This document shows, piece after piece, positions 37,851 through 48,522 of a DNA stretch of 64,000 nucleotides; positions within the stretch are counted from its first letter, which is position 1, and each line of letters starts with the position of its first letter. The stretch spans positions 1 through 64,000 of the forward strand of contig NZ_JSBW02000035.1 in assembly GCF_000772705.2 (NCBI RefSeq), written 5' to 3'. The notes under the pieces are model-generated. The model worked only from the letters and a program-made list of their open reading frames with translations. It was not told the DNA's origin and searched no databases. A program made the position numbers and the translations under genes. This DNA is from Xanthomonas vasicola (lineage in GTDB: Bacteria > Pseudomonadota > Gammaproteobacteria > Xanthomonadales > Xanthomonadaceae).

Positions 37851-38888
37851 TCAAAACAAGTCTCCCGGTTCACCGATGCCGGGCGCGCGGTCGCGCGGCG
37901 GCTTCAGGCCCAGATGCAGATAAGCCTTGGTGGTGACCATGCGGCCGCGTGCGGTGCGGATCAGAAAGCCCTGCTGGATCAGGTAGGGCTCGATCACGTC
38001 TTCCAGCGTGCCGCGTTCTTCCGACAGCGACGCGGCCAGCGATTCCACGCCCACCGGGCCGCCGTCGAAATGTTCGACGATGGTGCGCAACATGCGGCGG
38101 TCGAGCTCGTCAAATCCTTCCGGGTCGACCTTGAGCATCTGCATGGCCGCCTGCGCCACCGGCAAATCGATATGCCCGGCGGCCTTGACCTGGGCGTAGT
38201 CGCGCACGCGGCGCAACAGCCGGTTGGCGATACGCGGGGTGCCGCGTGCGCGGCGCGCGATTTCTGCGGCGCCTTCGGGCGTGCAGTCGATGCCCAGGAT
38301 CGCTGCCGAGCGAATCACGATGCGGGTCAGTTCCTGCGGCGAATAGAACTCCAGCCGCTGTACGATGCCAAAGCGGTCGCGCAGTGGGGCGGTGAGCAAC
38401 CCGGCACGCGTGGTGGCGCCGATCAGGGTGAACGGCGGCAGATCGATCTTGATCGAACGCGCGGCCGGGCCGTCGCCGATCATGATGTCGATCTGGAAAT
38501 CTTCCATCGCCGGATACAGCACTTCTTCCACCACCGGTGAGAGGCGATGGATTTCGTCGATGAACAACACATCGTGCGGCTGCAGGTTGGTCAGCAGCGC
38601 GGCCAGATCGCCGGCCTTTTCGATCACCGGGCCGGAAGTCACGCGCAGGCTCACGCCCAACTCGTTGGCGATGACGTGGCTCAGCGTGGTCTTGCCCAAC
38701 CCGGGCGGGCCGAAGATCAACACATGATCCATCGCTTCGCCACGCGCCTTGGCCGCCTGGATGTAGATCTCCATCTGCTCGCGCACCGGCTGCTGGCCGA
38801 GATAATCGGCCAAGCGCTTTGGACGAATGCTCGCATCGGCGGCATCGTCTTCGCGGGTGGAGCTGCTGGCGATGATGCGCTGGTCCAT
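37851..38888 (-). CDS. ruvB: RuvB, Holliday-junction branch-migration motor
   Basis: 345 aa. AAA+ ATPase with Walker [14 protein letters not shown] (about residues 55-67), Walker [13 protein letters not shown], sensor [17 protein letters not shown], and a winged-helix domain ([32 protein letters not shown]). The family length is as expected. It is separated from ruvA by kup rather than adjacent. Confidence 0.96.
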   Translation of the reverse strand: MDQRIIASSSTREDDAADASIRPKRLADYLGQQPVREQMEIYIQAAKARGEAMDHVLIFGPPGLGKTTLSHVIANELGVSLRVTSGPVIEKAGDLAALLTNLQPHDVLFIDEIHRLSPVVEEVLYPAMEDFQIDIMIGDGPAARSIKIDLPPFTLIGATTRAGLLTAPLRDRFGIVQRLEFYSPQELTRIVIRSAAILGIDCTPEGAAEIARRARGTPRIANRLLRRVRDYAQVKAAGHIDLPVAQAAMQMLKVDPEGFDELDRRMLRTIVEHFDGGPVGVESLAASLSEERGTLEDVIEPYLIQQGFLIRTARGRMVTTKAYLHLGLKPPRDRAPGIGEPGDLF

Positions 38889-38970
38889 TCGGGCGGGGTT
38901 GGGAGATGCGGGAGCGGGATTGGAACCGCATAGTATCGGACGCGGGCGCCTTCAGCGCTACGCTCTTAAT

Positions 38971-38998
38971 CCAATCCCGAATCTCCAATCTCCAATCA
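38971..38998. repeat. GGGATTC-type repeat upstream of ruvB
   Basis: A short run of CCAATCCCGAATCTCCAATC on the plus strand, the reverse complement of the heptamer repeat, between the kup stop and the ruvB start. Confidence 0.7.
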
Positions 38999-39017
38999 CG
39001 GGCCGCCATCGGCGGCC

Positions 39018-40925
39018 TTAGATCTCGACTTGCGCACCTAGTTCGACCAGGCGGTTGCCAGGAATGCGGAAGAACCCGGTGGCCGGGGCGGCATTACGAT
39101 GCATCAGCGCGAACAGCTTGTCGCGCCAGATCGGCATGCCGCGGTTGGCGCTGGCCACGATGGTTTCGCGACTGGCGAAATATGTGGTGTCCATCGGATC
39201 GAAATAGATCCCGCCCTGGTCGCAGGAGCGCATCAGTGCCAGCGGCACGTCTGGGGTCTCCATGAAGCCGAAACGCACATGCACGCGGTAGAACTCGTCG
39301 CCGATCGCGTCGATCTTCAGCCGTTTACCAGCGGCCGCGTACGGCATCTGCAACGTTTCGACCGTCAGGAACACGTTGCGCTCGTGCAGCACCTTGTTGT
39401 GCTTGAGGTTATGCATCAGCGCGTGCGGCACCACCATCGGGTCGGCGGTCAGAAACACTGCGGTGCCGGGCACGCGCACCGGCGGCGCCAGCATCAACCC
39501 GGGCAGAAAGGTATCGAGCTTGATGCCGTCCTTGCGGATCTCGTCGTGCAGCAGCTTGCGGCCGCGGCGCCAGGTGCGCATCAGCGTGAACAGGATCAGG
39601 CCCAGCAATAGCGGGAACCAGGCGCCATCCAGGAACTTGATGATGTTGGCGTAGAAGAATGCGCAGTCCACCGCCAGGAACACCAGCCCGAACAGCCACA
39701 GCAGCGGCGCCGGCACACGCGGATTCGCGCGCGCATAGATGATCATCAATACGGTGGTAATCAGCATGGTGCCGGTCACTGAGACGCCGTACGCGGTCGC
39801 CAGCGAGGCCGAGTCACCGAAACCGATCACCGCCACCGCCACCAGCGCCAGCAGGCACCAATTCACCGCCGGCACGTAGATCTGGCCAATCGTGGAGTGC
39901 GAGGTGTGGTGAATGTGCATGCGCGGGATATAGCCCAGCTGCATGGCTTGGCTGGCCACCGAATAGGCGCCGGTGATCAGCGCCTGCGAGGCAATCACCG
40001 TGGCCGCAGTGGCCAGCACGATCATCGGGTACAAGGCCCAATCGGGCACTGCTTCGTAAAATGGATTGCTGACCGCGGATGGATCGCGCAGCACCAGCGC
40101 GCCCTGCCCCAGATAGGTCAGGGTCAGCATGGGCAGCACCACGAACTGCCAGGAACGACGGATCGCCTTGGCGCCGAAATGGCCCATGTCTGCGTACAGC
40201 GCCTCGCCGCCGGTCACGGCCAGCACCACCGCGCCGAGCACGAATACCGCATGCCAGTTGTGTTCGGCGAAGAAACGCACGCCCCACCACGGGTTCAGCG
40301 CGTGCAGCACTTCCGGTGCGCGCGCCATGTTGTAGACGCCGATTGCGCCTAATGCGAAGAACCAGACCAGCGTGATCGGCCCGAACGCCTTGCCCACGCG
40401 CTCGGTGCCGAAGCGCTGGGCCAGGAACAGCATGCTCAGCACCACCAGGGTGATCGGCACGACGAACGGTTCGAGTTTGGGCGCGGCCACCTCCAGGCCT
40501 TCCACCGCCGACAGCACCGAAATGGCCGGGGTGATGACGCCGTCGCCGAAGAACAGCGAGGCACCGAAGATGCCGAGGATGCCAACGACATACATCGAGC
40601 GCGAACCGCCCGGCAACGTGCGTTGGGCAAGCGCGGTGAGCGCCATGATGCCGCCCTCGCCGTCGTTGTCGGCGCGCATGATCACGGTGACGTATTTGAG
40701 CGTAACCACCAGCATCAGCGCCCAGAACACCAGCGACAGGATGCCCAGCACGGTGTCGTGGTCCGGGTTCAACCCGTAATGCGGCGAAAACGCCTCCTTC
40801 AGGGTGTACAGCGGACTGGTACCGATATCGCCGAAGACGACACCGATGGCGCCGATGACCAAGGCGGTTTGGCTATTGGCGGGCGCGTGGCCGGAGCCGG
40901 CTGCTGGTGTGGGGGTGTGGGACAT
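39018..40925 (-). CDS. kup: Kup potassium uptake transporter
   Basis: 635 aa. The KUP N-terminal signature [20 protein letters not shown] (about residues 27-46) and [14 protein letters not shown] are present, followed by about twelve membrane helices and a cytoplasmic C-terminal domain (from about 480). It probably works as a proton-coupled K+ importer. It lies between ruvA and ruvB on the same strand, with about 200 bp before ruvA, so it may have its own promoter. Confidence 0.95.
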   Translation of the reverse strand: MSHTPTPAAGSGHAPANSQTALVIGAIGVVFGDIGTSPLYTLKEAFSPHYGLNPDHDTVLGILSLVFWALMLVVTLKYVTVIMRADNDGEGGIMALTALAQRTLPGGSRSMYVVGILGIFGASLFFGDGVITPAISVLSAVEGLEVAAPKLEPFVVPITLVVLSMLFLAQRFGTERVGKAFGPITLVWFFALGAIGVYNMARAPEVLHALNPWWGVRFFAEHNWHAVFVLGAVVLAVTGGEALYADMGHFGAKAIRRSWQFVVLPMLTLTYLGQGALVLRDPSAVSNPFYEAVPDWALYPMIVLATAATVIASQALITGAYSVASQAMQLGYIPRMHIHHTSHSTIGQIYVPAVNWCLLALVAVAVIGFGDSASLATAYGVSVTGTMLITTVLMIIYARANPRVPAPLLWLFGLVFLAVDCAFFYANIIKFLDGAWFPLLLGLILFTLMRTWRRGRKLLHDEIRKDGIKLDTFLPGLMLAPPVRVPGTAVFLTADPMVVPHALMHNLKHNKVLHERNVFLTVETLQMPYAAAGKRLKIDAIGDEFYRVHVRFGFMETPDVPLALMRSCDQGGIYFDPMDTTYFASRETIVASANRGMPIWRDKLFALMHRNAAPATGFFRIPGNRLVELGAQVEI

Positions 40926-41122
40926 GAGGTGAGCAGTTTTCGCCAGACAGCGTGAAGAAGATGAGGGGCGCAGCGCCTGCCGAAGGCAGCTGCACTACCG
41001 GCGCAGGCGACCAACGTACGGGCGGGCCGCGGGCAAGGATGCGCAGTGTACGAGGCGTCCCTCCCGATTCCGAGTGAAGGCCGCGCTCGCTTGGCGGCAG
41101 CGCAGTGCTGGGGCGGCTGCGC

Positions 41123-41707
41123 TCAACGCAGCGCGGCTTGCAGCGCCTTGCGAATGACCGTGGCCACTTCATCGCCTTCTGCACCGGCTTCGCGTGCCAT
41201 GCGGGCGGCCTCGGCCGGCTTGTAGCCCAGCTGCTGCAAGGCCACGGTGGCTTCGGAGATGGCGTCCGGCCCCAACTGACCGGTGATCGGCGCGCCGCTG
41301 CTGAAGTCGGCCGCGCGGTCGCGCAGCTCCACCACCATGCGCTCGGCAGTCTTCTTGCCGATGCCGGGGATGCGGGTCAGCGCGGTGATGTCGCCGCTGG
41401 TGATCAGGCGCGCGAACTCGTCCACGGTCACGCCAGACAGCACCGCCAGCGCGATCTTGGCGCCGATGCCGGTGACCTTCTGCACGTCGCGGAACAGCCG
41501 CCGCTCGCCTTCGCGCAGAAAGCCGTACAGCGACACGCTGTCTTCCTTTTGCGCGTAATGGGTAAACAGGATCACGTCGCGACCGACATCGGGCAAGTCG
41601 TAGAAGGTGCTCATCGGCGCCTCCAGCTCATACCCCACCCCGGCCACATCGATCACCAGCCACGGCGGCTGTTTGTAGGCCAGGATCCCGCGCAGACGGC
41701 CGATCAT
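41123..41707 (-). CDS. ruvA: RuvA, Holliday-junction recognition subunit
   Basis: 194 aa from [15 protein letters not shown] at 41707. An OB-fold N-domain is followed by two helix-hairpin-helix motifs ([20 protein letters not shown] and [20 protein letters not shown]) and a flexible C-terminal RuvB-binding domain ([13 protein letters not shown]). It holds the junction for RuvB. Confidence 0.95.
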   Translation of the reverse strand: MIGRLRGILAYKQPPWLVIDVAGVGYELEAPMSTFYDLPDVGRDVILFTHYAQKEDSVSLYGFLREGERRLFRDVQKVTGIGAKIALAVLSGVTVDEFARLITSGDITALTRIPGIGKKTAERMVVELRDRAADFSSGAPITGQLGPDAISEATVALQQLGYKPAEAARMAREAGAEGDEVATVIRKALQAALR

Positions 41708-41730
41708 TGGGCACCGCCGTGGCGGTGCCG

Positions 41731-41860
41731 GGATCCGGGATTCGGGATTGGGGATTGGCAAATTCCCTCGCTGCCGTTAACGAAGGCTACGCACCGCCGA
41801 AGCGGCACAGCGCGCGCAGACGCGCCGTTGCGAATCCCAAATCTCCAATCCCAAATCCCG
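41731..41860. repeat. Inverted pair of heptamer repeats between ruvA and ruvC
   Basis: GGGATTCGGGATTGGGGATTGG (41737-41758) is matched by an inverted copy (41831-41860, CGAATCCCAAATCTCCAATCCCAAATCCCG). About 70 bp containing a GCCGAAGCGGC stem lie between them, so the whole interval can fold back on itself. Confidence 0.75.
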
Positions 41861-41864
41861 ATTG

Positions 41865-42389
41865 TCATTTCTTGCGGCTCCAGGCCTGTTGGGTATTGAC
41901 GCCCAAGCGTTGCGCAGTGGCGCGCACGTGAGCGTGAGTGATGGCGACCGCCAAGGCGTCGGCGGCGTCGGGCTGCAGCTTGCCTTTCAAGTTGAGCATG
42001 ATGCCGACCATGTGCTGCACCTGCACCTTGTCTGCGCCGCCTTTGCCGACCAGCGCCAGCTTGACCTCGTTGGCGGCGTACTCATGCACCGGCAGGTCGC
42101 GCATGACCACCGCGCAGATGGCCGCGCCGCGTGCGTGACCGAGCTTGAGCGCGGAAGCGGCACTCTTGCCCATGAACACCTTCTCGATCGCCACCTCGTT
42201 CGGCCGGTAGGTCTCGATCAGCTCGCCCAGGCCCTGCAGCAGCCGCTTGAGCCGCTGCGAGAAGTCGCCCTCGCCCAGCAATAGCAGCGGCGCGTGGTGC
42301 ACATGCCGACTGCGGCCGCCCTCGTCGATATCGATGATGCCGATGCCGGTGCGCTGCGAACCGGGATCGATGCCCAGGATGCGGGTCAT
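41865..42389 (-). CDS. ruvC: RuvC, Holliday-junction resolvase
   Basis: 174 aa from [15 protein letters not shown] at 42389. RNase-H-like endonuclease with acidic residues Asp7 in GIDPG, Glu in VAIEKVFMG, and later acidic residues in [12 protein letters not shown]. It is the first ruv gene in transcription order (ruvC-ruvA-kup-ruvB). Confidence 0.95.
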   Translation of the reverse strand: MTRILGIDPGSQRTGIGIIDIDEGGRSRHVHHAPLLLLGEGDFSQRLKRLLQGLGELIETYRPNEVAIEKVFMGKSAASALKLGHARGAAICAVVMRDLPVHEYAANEVKLALVGKGGADKVQVQHMVGIMLNLKGKLQPDAADALAVAITHAHVRATAQRLGVNTQQAWSRKK

Positions 42390-42403
42390 CGAGCGGCCGG
42401 GAT

Positions 42404-42488
42404 GGGGGATTGGGGATTGGGGATTGGTAAAGCGCGTGCAACGTGCCGGTCGCATCGCTGTTGCGAATCCCTAATGCCGAATCCTGCC
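42404..42488. repeat. Heptamer repeats upstream of ruvC
   Basis: GGGGATTGGGGATTGGGGATTGG at 42405-42427 and an inverted partner (GCGAATCCCTAATGCCGAATCC, 42464-42485) flank about 40 bp. The arrangement mirrors the element between ruvA and ruvC. Confidence 0.7.
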
Positions 42489-42502
42489 ATCCCCGTCTTC
42501 AT

Positions 42503-43231
42503 TTAGGCGCCAAGCGCCGCTTGATCGACGTTCGAATACACGTCCTGCACGTCGTCCAGGTCTTCGAGCATGTCCAGCAGCTTGCGCACTTGCACCGCGG
42601 TGTCGCCGTCCACGGCGATGTCGTTGTCGGCACGGAAGGTGATTTCGGCGTGCTCCGGTTCAAGGCCGGCGGCGGCCAGGGCGTCCCTGACCTGGGCGAA
42701 GGCATCCGGGGCGGTGAGCACGTCGATGGCGCCGTCTTCGGGATAGACCACGACATCGTCGGCGCCGGCTTCGATTGCCGCGTCGGTGAGGGTGTCCTCG
42801 TCGATGCCGGCGGCGAAGCTGAGCACGCCCAGACGCTTGAACATGAAGGCCACCGAGCCGTCGGTGCCCATGTTGCCGCCGCATTTGCTGAAGGCATGGC
42901 GCACGTCGGCCACGGTGCGCACGCGGTTATCGGTCAGGCAGTCCACGATCACCGCCACGCCGCCGGGGGCATAGCCCTCGTAGCGCACTTCTTCGTATTC
43001 CACGCCTTCCAGCTCGCCGGTGGATTTCTTGATGGCGCGCTCGATCACGTCCTTGGACATGTTCGCCGACAGACCCTTGTCCATGGCGGTGCGCAGACGC
43101 GGATTGTTGGACGGGTCGCCGCCGCCGGCACGGGCGGCCACGCTGATCTCGCGGATGATCTTGGTGAACATCTTGCCGCGTTTGGCGTCGGAGGCGTTCT
43201 TGCGGCCTTCGATCGAGGGGCCTCTACCCAT
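42503..43231 (-). CDS. yebC: YebC/PmpR-family protein
   Basis: 242 aa. Starts [20 protein letters not shown], the conserved YebC N-terminus, followed by [21 protein letters not shown] and [23 protein letters not shown]. It was long described as a transcription regulator; recent work assigns some YebC proteins a role in relieving ribosome stalling. It lies upstream of ruvC, a frequent neighbour. Confidence 0.94.
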   Translation of the reverse strand: MGRGPSIEGRKNASDAKRGKMFTKIIREISVAARAGGGDPSNNPRLRTAMDKGLSANMSKDVIERAIKKSTGELEGVEYEEVRYEGYAPGGVAVIVDCLTDNRVRTVADVRHAFSKCGGNMGTDGSVAFMFKRLGVLSFAAGIDEDTLTDAAIEAGADDVVVYPEDGAIDVLTAPDAFAQVRDALAAAGLEPEHAEITFRADNDIAVDGDTAVQVRKLLDMLEDLDDVQDVYSNVDQAALGA

Positions 43232-43320
43232 GGGTGGTTCCAGACTGGCTTGGATGACAGGGCGCGGATTTTACCTGATTGCCTGCCCTCACCGGGGCCA
43301 CAACATCCGCTGGCAGATGT

Positions 43321-44076
43321 TCACGACTGGAAGCGGCCGGTGCGCAGGAAGGCCAGCGCCTGTGCGGCGGCCTCGGGCGAGCGCAACAGGCCGCTATGGC
43401 TTGCCCGCACCACGCAATGGTCGCGCAACCCGGGCAGACGGGTTTCGGCCAATGCAACAGTTCCGTCCGAACCGCCGTCGAGCGGGGCAAGCCAACGACC
43501 GACCCCGCGCGCGACGCTGCCGGCCACCTGACCGATCTCGGCCTGGCCATCCCAGCGCGCGAAGCCCTGTTGCAAGATCGCGGCGCTGCGGCCCATCGCC
43601 CACAGCCCGCCACGTTGCGCCAGCCCGCGCGCGGCGGCACTGCCGCATAACGGCGAGCCCAGGCACACCACGCGGCGTACCGGCAGGTCGGGAGCATCCT
43701 TCAATGCCTGCAAGGTCATCAGGCCGCCCAGGCTATGGCAGACCACCCACTGCGCGCGGCTGGCGCGCAGGCGTTCGATCAACCGTGGTACCGCCTGCGC
43801 AGGCCCGCCGAGCACGCTGGCGTAGCCAAACAGCGCAGGCGCCAGGCCGTCGGCACGCATCCGCCGCGCTAACGGCAGCAGCCAGTGCGCGGTGTTCCAG
43901 ATGCCATGCACCAGCAACACGTCGGCGGTGGCGGTGGTCGCCTGGGCGCGTGGACTGCGCCGCGGCGTGGCCGGGCTGATGGGTGATGCGTTGGACACTT
44001 CGGTGGTTACCGGGACATGGGCGTCAAATGCGTGCCTGGCGCGCGCGGGACTGCAGGGGCGAAGGCGCAATCGCAC
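43321..44076 (-). CDS. Alpha/beta hydrolase (lipase/esterase-like)
   Basis: Up to 251 aa. The hydrolase core begins at DVLLVHGIWNTAHWLLPLARRM; the nucleophile elbow is CHSLGG (Ser), with Asp and His late (DGGSDGTVALAETRLP, RASHSGLL). It most resembles small esterases of the triacylglycerol-lipase type. The start is uncertain: GTG at 44076 gives a low-complexity Arg/Ala N-terminus, and another GTG at 43998 would give 225 aa. No substrate can be deduced. Confidence 0.75.
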   Translation of the reverse strand: MRLRLRPCSPARARHAFDAHVPVTTEVSNASPISPATPRRSPRAQATTATADVLLVHGIWNTAHWLLPLARRMRADGLAPALFGYASVLGGPAQAVPRLIERLRASRAQWVVCHSLGGLMTLQALKDAPDLPVRRVVCLGSPLCGSAAARGLAQRGGLWAMGRSAAILQQGFARWDGQAEIGQVAGSVARGVGRWLAPLDGGSDGTVALAETRLPGLRDHCVVRASHSGLLRSPEAAAQALAFLRTGRFQS

Positions 44077-44097
44077 TGAGCGGCAGCACTGGTGCGA

Positions 44098-44625
44098 TCA
44101 GCCGGCTGCCAGCACCGGCCTGCGCCGCAAAATGTATTCGCGGTCGACGATCTTGCCGACCGGAAAATCGCATTCGCCCACCTTCTCGAAGCCGTAGCGG
44201 GCGTAGAACCGTTGCGCGCCGAAATTCTCCGACCACACGCCGATCCACAAGCTGCGCGGGCCGTCGCGCTCCAGCCATTGCAGCGCGGTTTCGAACAGCC
44301 GGCTGCCCCAGCCGCTGTTCTGGTAGTCCTTCAGCAGATACAACCGCTTGAGTTCTGCATCGCCGGGGCGCACTTCGTCATGCGGCAGCCCACAGGGGCC
44401 GGCAGCCGCGTGGCCGACCAACAGGTTGTCCATCTCCAACAGCCAGATCGCGTAATTCGGGTGCGCCAGCACGATACGCGCACGCTCCACGGCATAGGTC
44501 TCTTCCAGAAAACCATGCAGGTCTTCTTGCGGATACAGATGTCCGAAGGTCTCGGTAAAGGTCTGTGCGGCCAGAAGCGACAGCGCTTCGGCATCATCCG
44601 GCGTGGCGCGGCGAATGCGGGTCAT
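44098..44625 (-). CDS. GNAT-family N-acetyltransferase
   Basis: 175 aa from MTRIRRATPDDAEAL at 44625. It carries the acetyl-CoA pocket (ELKRLYLLKDYQNSGWGSRLFETALQWL, about residues 90-118) and YARYGFEKVGECDFPVG. The substrate is not predictable; it resembles intact GNAT proteins of the RimI/YjgM type. Confidence 0.85.
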   Translation of the reverse strand: MTRIRRATPDDAEALSLLAAQTFTETFGHLYPQEDLHGFLEETYAVERARIVLAHPNYAIWLLEMDNLLVGHAAAGPCGLPHDEVRPGDAELKRLYLLKDYQNSGWGSRLFETALQWLERDGPRSLWIGVWSENFGAQRFYARYGFEKVGECDFPVGKIVDREYILRRRPVLAAG

Positions 44626-44685
44626 GCGGGCTTCTCGGACAGATCGACGGGGCAGCTTCTCGCATGCTGCGGCGCTGCTGCAAGT

Positions 44686-44701
44686 GGGGAATCGGGAATC
44701 G
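44686..44701. repeat. Short heptamer repeat
   Basis: GGGGAATCGGGAATCG: two units of the GGAATCG family upstream of the GNAT gene. Confidence 0.6.
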
Positions 44702-44887
44702 GAGAGCATCATCAACCGCACCCTGGCCGCGCGCGATGGCGTCATCGCACTGGGAAAGTTACGGTTCGCGACTGGCGGGCGCTCACCTGCTGCGCGCCAC
44801 GCTGCGCATGCAGCCGTCCGATACCGGCGTTGAGCACGGCGCAGATTCGCTAAGCTAAGGCCTTGCCCAGAAGATTGCCCGCTGCGC

Positions 44888-44923
44888 ATAAACAAACACG
44901 GCCACGCATTGGACGCGGCCGTG
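44888..44923 (-). terminator. Rho-independent terminator of aspS
   Basis: On the minus strand, CACGGCCGCG (44923-44914) pairs with CGTGGCCGTG (44906-44897) around a 7-nt loop and is followed by TTTGTTTAT. It begins 13 bp past the aspS stop. Confidence 0.85.
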
Positions 44924-44935
44924 CTTGAGTGCTGG

Positions 44936-46702
44936 TCAGACCTGCTTCGGGCGGACCTGCACGTGCACTTCGGCGAGCTGGTCGGCGGCGATCGGCGAGG
45001 GGGCGTCGGTCATCAGATCCTGCGCGCCGGTGGTCTTCGGGAACGGGATGACGTCGCGGATGGACTCGGTGCCGGCCATCAGCGCGGCGATGCGGTCGAT
45101 ACCGAACGCGATGCCGCCGTGCGGCGGTGCGCCGTAGTTCAAGGCATCCAGCAGGAAGCCGAACTTGGCGCGCGCTTCTTCCGCGCCGATGCCGAGCAGC
45201 TCGAAGACGGCGCTCTGCATGTCGGGGCGATGGATACGAATCGAGCCACCGCCGATTTCATTACCGTTGAGCACCATGTCGTAACCACGCGAGACCGCGA
45301 TGCGTGCGTTGGCGCGCAGGTCGGCGATATCGTCCACCGCCGGTGCGGTGAAGGGGTGATGCAGGGCCACATAGCGCTGGGCTTCGTCGTCCCATTCAAA
45401 CATCGGGAAATCGGTGACCCACAGCGGCGCCCAGCCGTCGGCGAGCAGATTGAACTCCTTGCCGGCCTTCAGGCGCAGCGCGCCCATGAAATCGGACACC
45501 TTGGTGTAGCCGCCGGCGCCAAAAAACACGATGTCGCCATTGCCGGCACCAACGTGCTTGATCAGCGCAGCAAACGCCTCTTCGCTGAAGAACTTGGCGA
45601 TCGGCGAACTCACCTCGCCGGTCTCCGACAACTTGATATACGCCAGCCCCTTGGCACCATATTTAGCGGCGTGCGCGGCGTATTCGTCGATCTGCTTGCG
45701 CGACAGGCCGGCGCCACCAGGAATGCGTAGCGCGGCGACGCGGCCATCGGCATCGTTGGCGGCGGCAGTAAATACCGGGAATTCGCTGAATTTGACCAGC
45801 TCGGCCACGTCGACCAATTCCAGCGCGATGCGCAGGTCCGGCTTGTCCGACCCAAAGCGACGCATCGCCTCGGCCCAGGTCATGCGCGGGAACTGCGCGG
45901 CCAGGTCCACATCCACCACTTCCTTGAAAATGGCGCGGATCATGTCTTCGACAAAATCCTGCACGTCGCGCTCGCGCACGAAGGCAAATTCCATATCGAG
46001 CTGAGTGAATTCCAGCTGGCGGTCGGCGCGCAGCGCTTCGTCGCGGAAGCAACGTGCGATTTGGTAGTAACGGTCGAAGCCGGCCACCATCAGGATCTGC
46101 TTGAACAACTGCGGGCTCTGCGGCAACGCGTAGAACTCGCCCGGATGCATGCGCGCCGGCACCAGGAAGTCGCGTGCGCCTTCCGGGGTGGCCTTGGTCA
46201 GGATCGGGGTTTCGATGTCCTGGAAATCGCGTGCATCCAGATGCCGGCGCAGCGCCTGCACCAGCTTGATGCGGGTGCGCTGCATGCGCTGCATTTCCGG
46301 GCGACGCAGGTCCAGGTAACGGTATTTCAGGCGGGTTTCTTCGCCCGGATTCTCATGCGCGTGGAACGGCAGCGGCGCGGCCTTGTTGAGGATGCTGATG
46401 CGCGTGGCGATCACTTCCACCTTGCCGGTGCGCAGCTTGTCGTTGACCGCATGGCGCGCGCGCACCACACCTTCCACCTGTAACACGTCCTCGTAGCCCA
46501 GGCTGGCGGCCACCTTGAACAGCTCTGCGCTGGCGTCGTCGCCGGCCACCGGTTCCACCGTCACCTGCACGATGCCTTCGTGGTCGCGCAGGTCGATGAA
46601 GCACACCCCGCCCAGGTTACGGGCCACGTCGGTCCAGCCGGCGAGAGTGACGGTTTGGCCGATCAAGGTCTCATCGACCAGGCCGCAGAAGTGGGTACGC
46701 AT
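44936..46702 (-). CDS. aspS: Aspartyl-tRNA synthetase
   Basis: 588 aa from [20 protein letters not shown] at 46702. Class II synthetase with an N-terminal OB-fold anticodon domain, catalytic core motif 2 ([18 protein letters not shown] ... [10 protein letters not shown]), the GAD insertion domain of bacterial AspRS, and motif 3 ([15 protein letters not shown]). It supplies Asp-tRNA; Xanthomonas genomes usually also encode GatCAB, so I cannot tell whether it is discriminating. Confidence 0.96.
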   Translation of the reverse strand: MRTHFCGLVDETLIGQTVTLAGWTDVARNLGGVCFIDLRDHEGIVQVTVEPVAGDDASAELFKVAASLGYEDVLQVEGVVRARHAVNDKLRTGKVEVIATRISILNKAAPLPFHAHENPGEETRLKYRYLDLRRPEMQRMQRTRIKLVQALRRHLDARDFQDIETPILTKATPEGARDFLVPARMHPGEFYALPQSPQLFKQILMVAGFDRYYQIARCFRDEALRADRQLEFTQLDMEFAFVRERDVQDFVEDMIRAIFKEVVDVDLAAQFPRMTWAEAMRRFGSDKPDLRIALELVDVAELVKFSEFPVFTAAANDADGRVAALRIPGGAGLSRKQIDEYAAHAAKYGAKGLAYIKLSETGEVSSPIAKFFSEEAFAALIKHVGAGNGDIVFFGAGGYTKVSDFMGALRLKAGKEFNLLADGWAPLWVTDFPMFEWDDEAQRYVALHHPFTAPAVDDIADLRANARIAVSRGYDMVLNGNEIGGGSIRIHRPDMQSAVFELLGIGAEEARAKFGFLLDALNYGAPPHGGIAFGIDRIAALMAGTESIRDVIPFPKTTGAQDLMTDAPSPIAADQLAEVHVQVRPKQV

Positions 46703-46859
46703 CGAAAGCTCCGCTGAAAACCCGACGCAGGACAGCACCGGAAAGCCGGATATTCTGGGGCCGGCGGCCGACAGGAGCAAATGCGCGGGCGCTCATGGTC
46801 GCTTAAGTCAGCGCCCGGCTGAATAGGCGCCACGCCCCTCCCGCACCAAGGACGACACG

Positions 46860-47627
46860 ATGCTGCGCACCGCCCTGCTGCTTACCGGCTTCGGCCTGAT
46901 CACCCTGACCGGCGCGTTTGCCAGCGCCACCGCCAGCGCGCAGGAACGCGGCTGGGACGGCGCCAGCATCACCTGCTCCAGTAACGACAACCGCCGCCGC
47001 GAGTGCGATACGCCGTTCCGCGGCCGCGCCGTGCTGGTGGAAAACATCTCCGGCACACGCTGCATCGAAGGCCGCAACTGGGGCAGCGACCGCGGCCGGG
47101 TCTGGGTGGACAACGGCTGTCGCGGTCGCTTTGTCGAAGGCCGCAACGGCGGCGGCTGGGGCGGCGGCAATGGCCCAGGTGGTGGCTACGGCGGGGCCGC
47201 CGGGACGGTGCGCTGCGAAAGCAACGACCAGCGCCAGAAGATCTGCGACACCGGCTGGCGCCGCGCCATGTTGGTACGCCAACTCTCGAATACCCCGTGC
47301 GTGGAAGGCGGCAACTGGCGCCAGGAAGGCGGCCGGATCTGGGTAGACGATGGGTGCCGGGGCGAATTTGCACAGGCCCGCGGTGGCGGTGGCTGGGATC
47401 GCGGCGACGGCGGCGACGACCGCCCCCGCAACGACTACGCCATCAACTGCGCCAGCGACGACCGCCGCCTGCGCACCTGCGCCTGGGATGGCCGCTATGG
47501 CCGCCCGGTGCTCACCCGCCAGCTTTCCGACACGCGTTGTGAGGAAGGCCGCACCTGGGGCTACGACGATCGCCGCGCCACGGTGTGGGTCAACGATGGT
47601 TGCCGGGCGCGCTTCGAAGCGCGTTGA
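46860..47627 (+). CDS. DUF3011 secreted protein with three repeats
   Basis: 255 aa. Signal peptide LLLTGFGLITLTGAFASATASA-Q. Three DUF3011 units of about 60 residues follow (starting at about 36, 116 and 195). Each has a Cys-x-SND pattern (ITCSSNDNRRREC, VRCESNDQRQKIC, INCASDDRRLRTC) and a VWVD/N-GCR motif, separated by Gly-rich linkers (GGGWGGGNGPGGGYGG). The four Cys per unit suggest disulfides. Function unknown; DUF3011 proteins are common in Xanthomonadaceae secretomes. Confidence 0.85.
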   Translation: MLRTALLLTGFGLITLTGAFASATASAQERGWDGASITCSSNDNRRRECDTPFRGRAVLVENISGTRCIEGRNWGSDRGRVWVDNGCRGRFVEGRNGGGWGGGNGPGGGYGGAAGTVRCESNDQRQKICDTGWRRAMLVRQLSNTPCVEGGNWRQEGGRIWVDDGCRGEFAQARGGGGWDRGDGGDDRPRNDYAINCASDDRRLRTCAWDGRYGRPVLTRQLSDTRCEEGRTWGYDDRRATVWVNDGCRARFEAR

Positions 47628-48228
47628 GGCGCCGGGCGCGCAGGCCGGCGTTGTGGGATCGGCCTGCGCGCTTCGGCGAGGCACCGGGCTATTGCTATCG
47701 ACAACAGCAGGTATCCAGGCGGTGCGGATCTCGAACCCGGCCGGGGCAACCATAAAGAAGTGCGGCAACACCTGCGCGCGCGACGCGCACGTCGGGGCCG
47801 TAGAGCCTGGTAGCCGCGCGCGCACGCTTCGTCAGAGGTTTGCTGGGAATGCAGGTGTGATGGCGGAACCAGACTTACCGAGCATGGCCCAGCCAGCCCA
47901 TACTCGCCCGCAATGCAGTGCGGCAGCGCCGTCGGCAGCCAGCACCACGCGGTAGCCGTCCATCGACAGCAGCGCGCCGGCATAGGTGCGTGCAGACAGC
48001 AAGTCGCCCACACCAGGGCGGCGATGCGGCGATTGCGAGCGCTTGAACAAATCAATCTGCGGGCACAACACTGATGGCGGCGAACTGCGTTGGCGTCTTA
48101 CAGCCACCTGACCTGGCGGCCAGCAACAACGCAGGCTAGCGTGACCCTGCTGACAGCACGATGCGCGACGCGGGGGCATTTGGCGCGCGGCATCGCGCCA
48201 ACCGGCGCAATCTGCGCACCGTGACCAC
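47628..48228. other. Intergenic region with a possible receiver-domain relic
   Basis: Six hundred bp. On the minus strand, at about 47,900-48,020, the frame reads AGALLSMDGYRVVLAADGAAAL, reminiscent of a response-regulator receiver. The flanks are in broken frames, so at best it is a decayed gene. Nothing else is recognisable. Confidence 0.3.
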
Positions 48229-48522
48229 TTACGCCGGATCGGACGCGGGCTTGGCCGCAGGCTTGCTCTCTGCTGCCGCGGCCGGTTTGGCATCGCCGCC
48301 GGCGCTGCTGCTTTCGGTGAGGTTTTTCTTTTTTTCGCCGGCCGACTTGAAGTCGGTCTCATACCAACCGCTGCCGGACAGGCGGAACGACGGCGCGGTG
48401 ACCTGACGCTTGATCGTGGCCGCGGCGCAGGCCGGGCAGCTCTGCGGATCGGGGTCGGACATCTTCTGCAGGCGGTCGAATGCGTGGCCGCAGGTGGTGC
48501 ACTGGAAACCGTAGATGGGCAT
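48229..48522 (-). CDS. FmdB-family zinc-ribbon protein
   Basis: 97 aa from MPIYGFQCTTCGHAFDRLQ at 48522. One zinc ribbon with CxxC pairs (CTTC and CPAC) spans about residues 8-40. KRQVTAPSFRLSGSGWYETDFK follows, and an Ala/Lys/Pro low-complexity tail ends the protein. FmdB-like proteins are regulators of unclear target; it often neighbours aspS in Xanthomonas-type genomes. Confidence 0.85.
   Translation of the reverse strand: MPIYGFQCTTCGHAFDRLQKMSDPDPQSCPACAAATIKRQVTAPSFRLSGSGWYETDFKSAGEKKKNLTESSSAGGDAKPAAAAESKPAAKPASDPA

Noticed and set aside
46803..47825. 340-codon Ala/Val-rich frame opposite the DUF3011 gene
   Set aside because: Low-complexity antisense artefact; the plus strand has a signal peptide and Cys repeats.
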